From NCBI GenBank assembly GCA_035705495.1, contig DASSWB010000021.1, positions 1 to 64,000 on the forward strand: a stretch of 64,000 bases of DNA. Reading direction: 5' to 3'. This DNA is from DASSWB01 sp035705495. Lineage in GTDB: Bacteria; Bacteroidota; Bacteroidia; Flavobacteriales; Flavobacteriaceae. The position numbers and the translations under genes were made by a program. This document shows positions 50,342-59,391 of the stretch, piece by piece. How positions within the stretch are numbered: position 1 is the stretch's first letter; each line of letters starts with the position of its first letter. The notes under the pieces were generated by a model. That model saw only the letters and a program-made list of their open reading frames with translations, had not been told where the DNA came from and made no database searches.

Positions 50342-51004
50342 TCAGAAAACGATATTTCCATCAACCATTGTTAATTTTCTATCGGCCATATCCGCGAGAT
50401 CCTTGTTGTGCGTGACAATCACGAAAGTCTGTCCGAATTCATCTCTCAGTTTAAAGAAGAGTTTGTGCAGGTTCTCGGCCGATTCACTGTCCAAATTACC
50501 CGAAGGTTCATCCGCAAAAATAACAGCAGGTTTGTTCATTAAAGAACGCGCAACGGCAACTCTTTGCTGCTCTCCACCACTTAATTCATTGGGTTTATGA
50601 TCTGCACGTGGCAAAAGTCCTAAAAAGTCCAACAATTCCTTGCCTCTTTTTTCGGCTTCCGCCTTTGATTTTTTATTGATATAAGCCGGGATACAAACAT
50701 TCTCCAAAGCCGTAAACTCAGGCATTAATTGATGAAATTGGAAAATAAAACCAATATGTTCATTTCTGAATTTTGACAATTCGTTTTCCGAGAGCTTATA
50801 AATGTCGGTACCATTGATGATTAATTGAGAGCTATTTTCTTTTTCCGGCAAATCCAAAGTGCCAAGAATTTGTAATAAAGTGGTTTTTCCAGCTCCAGAA
50901 GGACCTACAATAGAAACTATTTCGCCCGATTTAATTTCAAGATTCACACCTTTAAGTACGTGCAAATCATCATAATATTTCTGGATATTGGTGGCCTTTA
51001 TCAT
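50342..51004 (-). CDS. LolD-type ABC transporter ATP-binding protein
   Basis: A 220-residue ATPase: Walker [12 protein letters not shown] (about 34-44), Q-loop in [18 protein letters not shown], signature [15 protein letters not shown] and Walker [16 protein letters not shown]. It is of the MacB/LolD class that pairs with MacB/LolE permeases. No permease is adjacent, so the partner is elsewhere, possibly the one at 28826 or another. First gene of a long minus-strand run. Confidence 0.93.
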   Translation of the reverse strand: MIKATNIQKYYDDLHVLKGVNLEIKSGEIVSIVGPSGAGKTTLLQILGTLDLPEKENSSQLIINGTDIYKLSENELSKFRNEHIGFIFQFHQLMPEFTALENVCIPAYINKKSKAEAEKRGKELLDFLGLLPRADHKPNELSGGEQQRVAVARSLMNKPAVIFADEPSGNLDSESAENLHKLFFKLRDEFGQTFVIVTHNKDLADMADRKLTMVDGNIVF

Positions 51005-51130
51005 TTTTGAATTTAAAAGATGTGAATGTACTTATAATTGACAAATTCAGCAAAAATGAACACGGTTAAAATGGGTTTAAAAAGTAGGTGCAAACGCATA
51101 ATGTTTCTTATTTTTATTGAAAATTACATT

Positions 51131-51682
51131 ATGTCGAGTCAAAATTTAGAGAAAGCGACTTTTGCGGGAGGATGTTTCTGGTGTACGGAAGCGGTTTTTC
51201 AACGTGTAAATGGAGTAGAGAATCTGCGCTCGGGATTTACTGGTGGCAATATTAAAAATCCTCCTTATCGGGAAGTGGTAACAGGAAGGACCGGGCATGC
51301 TGAATCGATTGAATTGCTTTTTGATCCCGAAGTGATTTCTTATAAAGATTTGCTCTATATTTTCTTCACCACACACGATCCAACTACCTTGAACCGGCAA
51401 GGAAATGATGTTGGAACACATTACCGAAGTGCTATTTTTTACCATGATGAAGCACAAAAAAAATCCGCAGAAGAGGTCATAACTGAATTGAGCAAACAAC
51501 AAATCTTTAACAATCCCATAGTGACAACCATTTCTGAAGCCGGACCTTTTTATGAAGCCGAAGAATACCATGAAAATTATTACAATTTAAATTCGGACCA
51601 ACCTTACTGTCAGGTAGTCATCGGACCAAAAATTCAGAAATTGCGGAATTCATTTGCCAATAAACTTAAAAGTCAGCAGTAA
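51131..51682 (+). CDS. msrA: peptide-methionine (S)-S-oxide reductase
   Basis: A 183-residue enzyme started at the ATG at 51131 (a longer frame begins at 51038 but its first part is not MsrA-like). It repairs oxidised methionine in proteins. The motif GCFWC at 14-18 holds catalytic Cys15, and THDPTTLNRQGNDVGTHYRS plus FYEAEEYHENYY are the substrate-binding landmarks. No MsrB domain is fused. It runs into the methyltransferase gene 2 bases later. Confidence 0.95.
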   Translation: MSSQNLEKATFAGGCFWCTEAVFQRVNGVENLRSGFTGGNIKNPPYREVVTGRTGHAESIELLFDPEVISYKDLLYIFFTTHDPTTLNRQGNDVGTHYRSAIFYHDEAQKKSAEEVITELSKQQIFNNPIVTTISEAGPFYEAEEYHENYYNLNSDQPYCQVVIGPKIQKLRNSFANKLKSQQ

Positions 51683-51684
51683 AT

Positions 51685-52305
51685 ATGGAAAGTTTGAAAA
51701 GGAAAGAACATTGGGAGCATATTTATACGACCAAAAATCAAAATGAGGTCAGTTGGTACCAACCCGTTCCTCAAGCTTCTTTGGATTTTATTCGTGATGC
51801 CAATTTGCCCAAAGATGCCAAAATCATTGATGTTGGCGGTGGCGACAGTCTATTGGCAGATTATTTAATGGATTTGGGTTATACCGATATCAGTGTGCTG
51901 GATATTGCAGCGCCATCCTTAGAGAAAGCAGTAAAACGTTTGGGAAAAAATGCGGAAAAAATAAAATGGATTATTGCTGATGTCACCACTTTTCAACCAT
52001 CAGAAATTTATGATTTATGGCATGATCGAGCTGCTTTTCATTTTTTGAATGATGAAAAACAGATTGAATCTTATGTGCAAACGGTAAATAAAAGCCTATC
52101 AGAAAACGGAAAAATGGTCATTGCAACTTTTTCAATCGACGGCCCAAAAAAATGTAGTGGAATTGAGGTGAAACAATACAATGAACTGAGCTTGAACAAT
52201 GTTTTTAGCGGATTTTTTCAGAAGGAAAAATTTGAATATATTGATCACGAAACGCCCAACGGACAGATCCAGAATTTTCTGTTTTGTCGGTTTTCAAAAA
52301 TTTAA
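51685..52305 (+). CDS. class I SAM-dependent methyltransferase
   Basis: A 206-residue enzyme with the Rossmann motif I IIDVGGGDSLLADYL (about 48-62), an acidic DIAAPSLEKAVK in motif II and DVTTFQPSEIYDLWHDRAAF for motif III. The HDRAAFHFL element is typical of a group related to TehB and thiopurine methyltransferases. Substrate unknown. It shares a transcript with msrA and is convergent with the arsenic operon. It has none of the conserved Cys of arsenite methyltransferases. Confidence 0.85.
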   Translation: MESLKRKEHWEHIYTTKNQNEVSWYQPVPQASLDFIRDANLPKDAKIIDVGGGDSLLADYLMDLGYTDISVLDIAAPSLEKAVKRLGKNAEKIKWIIADVTTFQPSEIYDLWHDRAAFHFLNDEKQIESYVQTVNKSLSENGKMVIATFSIDGPKKCSGIEVKQYNELSLNNVFSGFFQKEKFEYIDHETPNGQIQNFLFCRFSKI

Positions 52306-52316
52306 AGAGTAGAAAA

Positions 52317-53372
52317 TTAAAGTTGGGTCAACTTGTTTCTATGGTAATATTTTTTCCGAAACCAAAAAGAAACCCTTACCAACAAAATTAACGCAGGAAC
52401 TTCAACCAATGGCCCAATAACCCCTGCAAATGCTTGTCCAGAATTCAGTCCGAAAACTGCAATGGCAACTGCAATCGCCAATTCAAAATTATTTCCAGCT
52501 GCCGTAAACGCAACAGAAGTTGTTTTGTCGTATTCGGCTCCAGTTGCTTTTGTGAAGAAGAAACCTATAACGAACATAAGCGTAAAATAGAGGAGAAGTG
52601 GTACCGCTATAATTAAAATATCCATTGGGATTTTTACAATCATTTCTCCTTTTAACGAAAACATGACCACGATGGTAAACAAAAGTGCGATTAACGTGAT
52701 TGGTGAAATCGTGGGAATAAATTTTTGCGCGTACCATTCTTCGCCTTTGAGTTTTACCAAAATCGTCCGACTTAAAATTCCCATAGCAAACGGAATTCCG
52801 AGGTAAATAGCAACACTTTCGGCAATTGTTCCTATTGAAATGTCCACTATTGCACCTTCAAAACCGAAATAGGGTGGAAGTACGGTAATAAAAATCCACG
52901 CATAAAAACTATATGCGAAAACTTGAAAAATACTGTTTAAAGCCACCAAGCCCGCTCCGTATTCGCTACTGCCTTCTGCTAAATCGTTCCATACGAGGAC
53001 CATGGCAATACAACGTGCAAGTCCAATTAAAATCAATCCGACCATATATTCCGGATAATCACTTAAAAAAGTAATGGCCAGAACGAACATTAGAATGGGA
53101 CCAATAATCCAGTTTAGAACAAGTGAAATGGATAAGATTTTTGTATTACGAAAAACCGTTGGCAGTAGGGAAAAATTGACTTTTGCCAGAGGCGGATACA
53201 TCATCAAAATCAATCCAATGGCGATGGGAATATTTGTAGTTCCGCTACTGAATGAATTAACCATTTCTGGAAAGGACGGAGTAAAATAACCAATTCCGAC
53301 ACCTAACGCCATAGCAAGGAAAATCCATAAGGTCAAATAACGATCGAGAAAAGCTAATTTTTTAGATGCCAT
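52317..53372 (-). CDS. acr3: arsenite efflux transporter (ACR3 family)
   Basis: A 351-residue transporter with ten predicted membrane helices. The invariant Cys in [18 protein letters not shown] (Cys121) and the conserved Glu in [14 protein letters not shown] and PLVEVPALI mark ACR3, which exports arsenite using the proton gradient. It is the last gene of the ars operon, 2 bases after arsC. Confidence 0.95.
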   Translation of the reverse strand: MASKKLAFLDRYLTLWIFLAMALGVGIGYFTPSFPEMVNSFSSGTTNIPIAIGLILMMYPPLAKVNFSLLPTVFRNTKILSISLVLNWIIGPILMFVLAITFLSDYPEYMVGLILIGLARCIAMVLVWNDLAEGSSEYGAGLVALNSIFQVFAYSFYAWIFITVLPPYFGFEGAIVDISIGTIAESVAIYLGIPFAMGILSRTILVKLKGEEWYAQKFIPTISPITLIALLFTIVVMFSLKGEMIVKIPMDILIIAVPLLLYFTLMFVIGFFFTKATGAEYDKTTSVAFTAAGNNFELAIAVAIAVFGLNSGQAFAGVIGPLVEVPALILLVRVSFWFRKKYYHRNKLTQL

Positions 53373-53374
53373 TT

Positions 53375-53992
53375 TTAAGATTTGATTTGTGAAAAAACAT
53401 ACGACATTTCTGTTGCAATTTTTAAATTGGTCTCGTTGTATTTTTCCGCTTGTTCCGGAGTGTTATCGAAGATTTTAGGATCTTCATAAGTAATCGGGAT
53501 TCTTTTTTCAGCACCAGCAATAAAAGGACAGCCTTCATCTGCGTGGGAACAGGTCATGACCGCCGCAAAAGTTGAATTCGGATTAAAATCATCATCGAAT
53601 GTTTTTGAGAATCCAATTATGGGATGTTGATTTTCGGCAAATTTGATACTGTAAACGGGATTTTTACCTTCTGAAATTAGTTTTATCTTAAAACCAGAAT
53701 TTTCCAGAGTCTTGGCAATCATAGGAAATAAAGCTGTTGCTTCTGTACCTCCCGAATAGCAGAAAATATTTTTGATCTTGAAAAAATGAGCGAAGGTTTG
53801 AGCCCAAACCTGTGATAAATGGCTCCTGCGTGAATTATGTGTACAAATAAAATTTATGCGAATTTCTTCTCTAATGTCAATTTTTTGCTGAATGAAATCC
53901 ACAAGCGGTTTTAATGCATCTTTTCGTTTTTCTGAAATGATTTCAACGTTTAAAGTCGAAATCAATTCATCCAATTTTTTGTGAAGAGTCAT
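53375..53992 (-). CDS. arsC: arsenate reductase, low-molecular-weight phosphatase type
   Basis: A 205-residue protein of the LMW tyrosine phosphatase superfamily, longer than classic ArsC (about 135 residues) by an N-terminal extension. The P-loop [16 protein letters not shown] has nucleophile Cys50 in CX5[12 protein letters not shown] and the Cys-containing [12 protein letters not shown] supply further Cys for a disulfide cascade. It reduces arsenate to arsenite for export by Acr3. It is preceded by the DUF6428 gene and followed by acr3. Confidence 0.9.
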   Translation of the reverse strand: MTLHKKLDELISTLNVEIISEKRKDALKPLVDFIQQKIDIREEIRINFICTHNSRRSHLSQVWAQTFAHFFKIKNIFCYSGGTEATALFPMIAKTLENSGFKIKLISEGKNPVYSIKFAENQHPIIGFSKTFDDDFNPNSTFAAVMTCSHADEGCPFIAGAEKRIPITYEDPKIFDNTPEQAEKYNETNLKIATEMSYVFSQIKS

Positions 53993-54004
53993 AATTAAAC
54001 TTTT

Positions 54005-54472
54005 TTAGCAACAGCCGCTATCAGGTGTGCATCTAGAAGAATTTTGTAACTCAACCAATTTAAGCTTTGGCTTTTGCGAAGGCACTCCACAATTATCTTT
54101 TGCTAGACAATCTGTGTTTTTAGAGGTAAGCAGAAAATTTTTTCCGTTAAAGTCCATTCCAAATTTCTCAATCGTCTGTCCTTGATATTCTACTTCAATC
54201 TCCAGATCTTCTAGATTTAGGATTTTTTCTGATAACTCGATGATGTCTACAAGTTTTTCGGGATGCAACCGATGGTTATAATCGTTCGCATTCCAAAGCT
54301 GAAAATTTATAACCTCCTCATTACGAACAGTTCCGCCACAATCAATAAAATGTTTACTGATTTTCCCGATTTCCGTTACATGAAAATGACTTGGTACCAA
54401 CTCAGCATTTGGTAATTGAAAACCGATTGTTTTTAGTCCACGTAAAATTGATTTTACCTCTGAAAGTTTCAT
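54005..54472 (-). CDS. DUF6428-type protein with Cys-rich tail, ars operon
   Basis: A 155-residue soluble protein. The body carries HFHVTEIGKISKHFIDCGGT and VNFQLWNANDYNHRLHPEKL, which I associate with DUF6428. The C-terminal 35 residues hold six Cys: DCLAKDNC, later SSRCTPDSGCC, ending in a vicinal Cys pair. The position between arsR and arsC, and the CC ending shared with ArsR, suggest arsenite binding, for example as a metallochaperone like ArsD; this is inference. Confidence 0.8.
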   Translation of the reverse strand: MKLSEVKSILRGLKTIGFQLPNAELVPSHFHVTEIGKISKHFIDCGGTVRNEEVINFQLWNANDYNHRLHPEKLVDIIELSEKILNLEDLEIEVEYQGQTIEKFGMDFNGKNFLLTSKNTDCLAKDNCGVPSQKPKLKLVELQNSSRCTPDSGCC

Positions 54473-54495
54473 GATTTTTGTTTTTGATTAGTTAT

Positions 54496-54834
54496 TTAAC
54501 AGCACTCGGTTTGATTAATTTCCTGATCCAAAAAATGAAGCAGCAAAGTCTTCATTTTTGTCCAGTTTTCTGGATTGATGCAATAGCAAACGCTGGTTCC
54601 TTCAACCGTTCCTTTGATTAAACCCAAATTTTTCAGTTCTTTTAAATGTTGGGAAATAGTTGGCTGAGCTAGGCCAATAACGTCAACCAAATCTCCGCAA
54701 ACACAAGTATTTATCTTGAATAAATGTTGCAGAATAGCCACTCTTGCAGGATGTCCCAAAACTTTTGCAAACAAGGCAATGTCATTTTGATTTTTGGAAA
54801 AATTTTCGGTTTTACTGATACCCATTTTACTCAT
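54496..54834 (-). CDS. arsR: ArsR/SmtB-family arsenic-responsive repressor
   Basis: A 112-residue winged-helix repressor. KVLGHPARVAILQHLFKI, the metal-binding CVCGDL (an ELCVCDL-type site in helix 3), and the recognition helix AQPTISQHLKELKNLGLI are classic ArsR. A further Cys pair ends the protein (TECC). It should dissociate from DNA on binding As(III) or Sb(III). An inverted repeat fitting its operator lies at 54854-54871, and two micro-ORFs precede its start codon. First gene of the operon. Confidence 0.95.
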   Translation of the reverse strand: MSKMGISKTENFSKNQNDIALFAKVLGHPARVAILQHLFKINTCVCGDLVDVIGLAQPTISQHLKELKNLGLIKGTVEGTSVCYCINPENWTKMKTLLLHFLDQEINQTECC

Positions 54835-54852
54835 TGTTTCATTGTTTCATTG
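54832..54852 (-). repeat. CATTGTTT repeats forming two micro-ORFs before arsR
   Basis: On the minus strand the sequence ATGAAACA is repeated twice and runs into the arsR ATGA. This makes two reading frames of M-K-Q-stop (ATG AAA CAA TGA), the stop of the first overlapping the start of the second and the stop of the second overlapping the arsR start. Confidence 0.6.
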
Positions 54853-54853
54853 C

Positions 54854-54871
54854 AATATTACGATTAATATT
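54854..54871. promoter_or_regulatory. candidate ArsR operator over the arsR -7 box
   Basis: A perfect inverted repeat AATATTA-CGAT-TAATATT. Its arm includes most of TAATATTG (54860-54853 on the minus strand), one mismatch from a TAnnTTTG -7 box, so a bound repressor would block arsR transcription directly. Confidence 0.55.
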
Positions 54872-54938
54872 TAATTATAAAAATAAAAGATTCTTAATTT
54901 TGGTATATTTATTGAATGCTGATACTCAAATAAATGCT

Positions 54939-55223
54939 ATGAAAAAAACAAATTTATTTAAAGGTCTGCTCTATGATTTTATAGGAATGGCTACTGTTGC
55001 GATTCCGTTTATAGGTCCTTTTCTTGATTTAATCTGGGCACCGATCGCAGCGAGAAAAATGTCTAAAATGTATCCCGGTAAAAAAGGAAAAATAGCATCC
55101 ATTTTGCTTTTTATCGAAGAGATATTGCCAGGAACCGATATTATTCCTTCTTTTACATTAATGTGGTTGTACACGTACGTTTGGCAAGCTAAAAAAGAAG
55201 AATCTGTTATTGTTGTCAAATAA
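54939..55223 (+). CDS. small membrane-associated protein of unknown function
   Basis: A 94-residue protein started at the ATG at 54939 (the frame is open further left but overlaps the ars regulatory region). Two hydrophobic helices (about 14-34 and 62-85) flank a basic loop (RKMSKMYPGKKGKIA). The motif GTDIIPSFTLMWLY is distinctive. I do not recognise a named family; homologous two-helix proteins occur in Bacteroidetes. It diverges from arsR and ends at a hairpin terminator. Confidence 0.72.
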   Translation: MKKTNLFKGLLYDFIGMATVAIPFIGPFLDLIWAPIAARKMSKMYPGKKGKIASILLFIEEILPGTDIIPSFTLMWLYTYVWQAKKEESVIVVK

Positions 55224-55245
55224 CATAAAGAATTGACAGAAATAT

Positions 55246-55278
55246 AAAAAGCTGAAGATTTCTCTTCAGCTTTTTTTT
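55246..55278. terminator. bidirectional terminator
   Basis: AAAAAGCTGAAGA (55246-55258), a TTTC loop and TCTTCAGCTTTTT (55263-55275) with A and T runs on both sides. It separates the small membrane protein gene from the NlpC/P60 gene. Confidence 0.9.
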
Positions 55279-55289
55279 GGTTTCATAAA

Positions 55290-56036
55290 TCAAACAATCC
55301 GCTTTATGACTCGTAATCGGTGGGTATGTTTCTGTTTTTCAGGATTAAAAATTCCGTGATGATCCAATCTATCAATTCGGACTTTCCCATGTGCGTGAAT
55401 AATGTAATTGTCTTTCATGATGATTCCGACATGCGTGATAACACTTTCTTCATTATCAAAAAACGCCAAATCCCCAGGTTCACTTTCTTCTATAAAACTC
55501 AACGCATCTCCTTGTGTGGCTTGTAAAGACGCATCTCGCAACAAAGAGTAACCATTCAATTTATACACCATTTGGGTAAATCCGCTACAGTCTATCCCGA
55601 AAGGCGTTTTACCACCCCACAAATATGGAGCGTTTAGGTATAAAAAGGCGGTTTCGACCAGATTTGATTTATTTTTTGTTCCAGAAAGCGTGTTCCCTTC
55701 ATATTGGTGGTTCAAAAAGTTGATGCAATTTAAACTGGCACCAATCGGGACTGGTATCAAACCCGTTTCGGCGGAAACATAATCGATTAAATCCGCAGAA
55801 TAAGAAGTGGGTTCATTTTTAAGTTTTAAAAAATCAGCTTCAGAAATCGGGACAAATTGTTTATTGTCGACCCAACCTTCATACGAATCGAAATGTAACC
55901 GTATTTTGCTCCAATTCTTTTTTGATTCGATGATTTCAAATAAGTCCCCATAAATAAGTTGGGAAACCATTTCACTTCTATCTGATGATTCGATCCGAAG
56001 CGGGACAATACTCAAATTGCAAATTCCGAATTGCAT
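55290..56036 (-). CDS. C40 (NlpC/P60) peptidoglycan peptidase with SH3-like domain
   Basis: A 248-residue protein: an SH3-like region (about 1-75; YGDLFEIIESKKNWSKIRLH) and a C-terminal NlpC/P60 domain with catalytic Cys in PFGIDCSGFTQMVY and His in ITHVGIIMKDNYIIHAHG. Such enzymes cut the gamma-D-Glu-diamino-acid bond of peptidoglycan peptides. No signal peptide is visible, so it may act on imported cell-wall peptides in the cytoplasm. It follows the thiolase gene by 21 bases. Confidence 0.88.
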   Translation of the reverse strand: MQFGICNLSIVPLRIESSDRSEMVSQLIYGDLFEIIESKKNWSKIRLHFDSYEGWVDNKQFVPISEADFLKLKNEPTSYSADLIDYVSAETGLIPVPIGASLNCINFLNHQYEGNTLSGTKNKSNLVETAFLYLNAPYLWGGKTPFGIDCSGFTQMVYKLNGYSLLRDASLQATQGDALSFIEESEPGDLAFFDNEESVITHVGIIMKDNYIIHAHGKVRIDRLDHHGIFNPEKQKHTHRLRVIKRIV

Positions 56037-56057
56037 TTTATTTTTTAAAATGAAAAA

Positions 56058-57236
56058 TTACGCTCTTTCTATAACCATTGCTGAAGCACCGCCACCACCA
56101 TTACAGATAGCCGCTGCACCAATTTTTGCATTATTCTGTTCAAGAACATTGATGAGTGTAACAATAATTCTAGCACCGGAACAACCAAGAGGATGTCCCA
56201 AAGAAACGGCGCCACCATTTACATTCACCTTTGAGTCATTTAATCCTAGAATTTTCATATTTGCCAATCCCACAACTGAAAATGCTTCATTGAACTCAAA
56301 AAAGTCAACATCGTTCAACGAAATACCAGATTTATCAATCGCTTTTGGTAACGCTTTTGCTGGTGCAGTTGTAAACCATTGAGGTTCTGATGCCGCATCC
56401 GCAAAACCTTTTATGCTTGCCAATACCTTTAATCCCAACTCATTTGCTTTTTCCCTGCTCATAAGAACCAGTGCTGCTGCACCGTCGTTAATAGTAGATG
56501 CATTTGCAGCTGTTACGGTTCCCTCTTTCGTGAATGCGGGTCGTAACGAAGCGATCTTGTCCATTTTTACATTTTTGTACTCTTCATCTTGGCTCACAAC
56601 AATTGGTTCTCCTCTTCGCTGAGGTACTTCCACAGGAACTATTTCATTATCGAATTTTCCATCTTGCCAGGCTTTTGCAGATCTTTCGTATGACTGAGTA
56701 GCAAATTTATCTTGGTCTTCACGCGAAAATTTATGTTCTGTGGCACACATATCGGCGCAAACTCCCATTGCATTTTGATCGTATGCATCTGTAAGGCCAT
56801 CTTTCTGCATTCCATCAATCAATTGAGCAGGACCAAATTTTGTTCCGTTTCTCATATGAATATAATGTGGGATTTGGCTCATGTTTTCCATTCCACCGGC
56901 AACCACTATTTCTGAATCACCATTATTGATGGACTGAACTGCCATCATTATAGATTTCATTCCACTCGCACAAACCTTATTAACTGTTGTGCATGAAACC
57001 GTATTTGGAATTCCCGCACCCAATGCTGCCTGTCTGGCTGGAGCTTGTCCCACTCCGGCTTGCACCACATTTCCCATCAAAACCTCATCAACCATTTCAG
57101 GTTTCAAATTAATTTTTGATAAAGCTCCTTTTATTGCAATTGAACCCAATTGTGTTGCTGAAACAGTTGAAAGACTTCCTAAAAAGCTTCCAATAGGTGT
57201 TCTTGCTGCACTAACTATTACTACTTCTTTATTCAT
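56058..57236 (-). CDS. acetyl-CoA C-acyltransferase (thiolase)
   Basis: A 392-residue thiolase started at the ATG at 57236. KVCASGMKSIM carries nucleophile Cys89; NEAFSVVGLANMKIL, GGAVSLGHPLGCSGARI and ICNGGGGASAMVIE complete the active site. It forms or cleaves acetoacetyl-CoA. AtoB-type biosynthetic and FadA-type degradative functions cannot be told apart by reading, but the length and the Gly-rich end fit AtoB. The C40 peptidase gene follows closely. Confidence 0.94.
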   Translation of the reverse strand: MNKEVVIVSAARTPIGSFLGSLSTVSATQLGSIAIKGALSKINLKPEMVDEVLMGNVVQAGVGQAPARQAALGAGIPNTVSCTTVNKVCASGMKSIMMAVQSINNGDSEIVVAGGMENMSQIPHYIHMRNGTKFGPAQLIDGMQKDGLTDAYDQNAMGVCADMCATEHKFSREDQDKFATQSYERSAKAWQDGKFDNEIVPVEVPQRRGEPIVVSQDEEYKNVKMDKIASLRPAFTKEGTVTAANASTINDGAAALVLMSREKANELGLKVLASIKGFADAASEPQWFTTAPAKALPKAIDKSGISLNDVDFFEFNEAFSVVGLANMKILGLNDSKVNVNGGAVSLGHPLGCSGARIIVTLINVLEQNNAKIGAAAICNGGGGASAMVIERA

Positions 57237-57314
57237 TGTATTTGATTTTCTAAATGCGAATTTAATCAATTTATAAGGAACATCACAATGCGAATCTGCA
57301 ACATTAAAATTTAG

Positions 57315-57322
57315 TACATTTG
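57315..57322 (+). promoter_or_regulatory. -7 box of the PgpH-type gene
   Basis: TACATTTG matches TAnnTTTG, 18 bases before the ATG at 57341. A longer reading frame would begin at the TTG inside it and is therefore rejected. Confidence 0.55.
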
Positions 57323-57340
57323 AAAATTACTATTCAAATT

Positions 57341-59386
57341 ATGAAGAACTTCATCAATTCTTTTTACAAGAACCAAGGTGTAATTTATAAAGTCTTTCTT
57401 TTTTTGGTTACCACCGTTTTGGTAGTATACCTTTTTCCCAAAGGAGGGAAATTTAAATATGAAATACCTAAGGGAAAGCCTTGGCAATATGATAATCTTT
57501 ATGCTCCTTTTGATTTTGCCATTTTAAAAACCGAAGAAGAAATCGCTGCGGAAAAGCAGGAAATAAAAGACAAACATATTCCTTATTACGACTATAGTGA
57601 ATCAATCGTAGAAACAGTTGAGCAAAATTTGGAATCTGAATTCAGGAAGGTTTTTCCCGATAGTATTTTAATTGGTAGTGAGTGGAGGTTAAAGAAATTT
57701 GCAAATGATTTTATAGCCGAGGTATACGAATTCGGTGTTTTGCAAGAGGTGGATCCTTTGGAACCCAATGAATTGATTTTTTTAAAACGAGGAAATGAAG
57801 CGAATGAGACCGTTTATGATAAAGTAGTAAAGCAAAAGGAAATTAGAAATATTCTCAACGAGAAAATAAGAAAGGAAAATCTGAATGAGTTCCAACCCTA
57901 TTTGTTGGAGCTTTTTTTCAATTTAATAAAACCGAATGTAGTTGCTAATGAAAGTCTTACTCAAAAGGAATTAGAGAGTAAACTTAAAAATATTTCCTAT
58001 ACCAAAGGAAGTATAGAAAGAGGAACCATAATTGTTGCAAAAGGAGAAGTGGTTGAAGGTGAAAAAATGCAGATTCTCCAATCCCTACGTGCCGAATACG
58101 AGTCGCAAGTTTGGAGCGAAAACAATTACATCTGGGTAGTTAGTGGATACACATTATTGGTATCGCTATCGTTGCTCATTCTTTTGTTGTTCATAAAAAG
58201 ATATAGAATTGAAATATTTGAAAATAATGTAAAAATCACCTTTATTTTTTTCAATATCATCTTAATGGTGCTTTTGACAACTTTTGTTGTACAATTCGAT
58301 TTTAAATATGTTTATGTCGTTCCGCTCTGTATTTTACCACTTACCTTAAAAGCTTTTTTCGATCCTAGATTAGGGCTTTTCACACACGTTATAACTGTTT
58401 TATTACTGGGATTTGTTGTCCCTAACAGTTATGAATATATGTTTTTGCAAATAATAGCTGGAATTGTTACTATTCTATCGGTTTCGGAGTTGTATAAACG
58501 TGCTAATTTATTTATATCAGTAGGACAGATTACTCTTATTTACATTCTTTCTTATTTTTCGTTTACGCTTATAAGGGAGGGTAATATCACAGAATTGAAC
58601 CCAGAAGTGTTATTGATGTTTTTCTTGGCAGGTTTGGCTACTTTATTTGTCCAACCGTTAATTTACGCCTATGAAAAATTATTCGGACTGGTTTCAGATA
58701 TGTCACTTTTAGAACTTTCGGATACCAACTCAAAATTACTACGCAAATTATCTGACAAGGCACCAGGAACATTCCATCATTCCTTAAATGTGGCAAATTT
58801 AGCGGAAGCAGCAGCCAGTGAAATAGGAGCCAATACACTTTTGGTAAGAGTTGGGGCTTTATATCACGACATTGGAAAAATGGACAATCCAACGTATTTT
58901 ACCGAAAACCAAACTACTTCCGTGAATCCGCATGATGAGATTCCTCCAATAGAAAGTGCGAATATTATAATAAACCATGTGATCCGCGGAATTGAAATTG
59001 CCAAAAAATACAATATTCCCGATAGGATTATCGATTTCATCCGAACCCATCATGGAACTACTACAGTTTACTATTTTTTGATGAAAGAGCGAGAATCAAA
59101 TGAGGAATTCGAAGAGAAGGAATTTCAATATCCAGGTCCTATTCCTTTCAGTAAGGAAACAGCAATACTTATGATGAGTGATAGCGTAGAAGCAGCGAGT
59201 AGAAGTTTGAAAGAGCCGACATCAACACTGATTGAAAATTTTGTGGAAAAAATCATAAATAAGCAAATGGAGGAGGGGCAATTTTTGAATTCGGATATTA
59301 CATTTAAGGAAATACAGATTATAAAAAAGGTGTTAAAAAGAAAGCTTAATAATATCTTTCACCTTAGGGTAGAATATCCTGAATAG
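57341..59386 (+). CDS. 7TM-HD (PgpH-type) c-di-AMP phosphodiesterase
   Basis: A 681-residue membrane protein: one N-terminal helix (about 15-30), an extracytoplasmic 7TMR-HDED domain (about 40-260), seven membrane helices (about 265-465) and a C-terminal HD domain. The HD metal motif is clear: H in APGTFHHSLNVANLAEA, HDIGKMDNP, a later RTHHGTTTVYYF and SDSVEAASRSL. PgpH proteins degrade the second messenger c-di-AMP, which controls potassium and turgor. The ligand of the outer domain is unknown. Confidence 0.93.
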   Translation: MKNFINSFYKNQGVIYKVFLFLVTTVLVVYLFPKGGKFKYEIPKGKPWQYDNLYAPFDFAILKTEEEIAAEKQEIKDKHIPYYDYSESIVETVEQNLESEFRKVFPDSILIGSEWRLKKFANDFIAEVYEFGVLQEVDPLEPNELIFLKRGNEANETVYDKVVKQKEIRNILNEKIRKENLNEFQPYLLELFFNLIKPNVVANESLTQKELESKLKNISYTKGSIERGTIIVAKGEVVEGEKMQILQSLRAEYESQVWSENNYIWVVSGYTLLVSLSLLILLLFIKRYRIEIFENNVKITFIFFNIILMVLLTTFVVQFDFKYVYVVPLCILPLTLKAFFDPRLGLFTHVITVLLLGFVVPNSYEYMFLQIIAGIVTILSVSELYKRANLFISVGQITLIYILSYFSFTLIREGNITELNPEVLLMFFLAGLATLFVQPLIYAYEKLFGLVSDMSLLELSDTNSKLLRKLSDKAPGTFHHSLNVANLAEAAASEIGANTLLVRVGALYHDIGKMDNPTYFTENQTTSVNPHDEIPPIESANIIINHVIRGIEIAKKYNIPDRIIDFIRTHHGTTTVYYFLMKERESNEEFEEKEFQYPGPIPFSKETAILMMSDSVEAASRSLKEPTSTLIENFVEKIINKQMEEGQFLNSDITFKEIQIIKKVLKRKLNNIFHLRVEYPE

Positions 59387-59391
59387 ACCTC

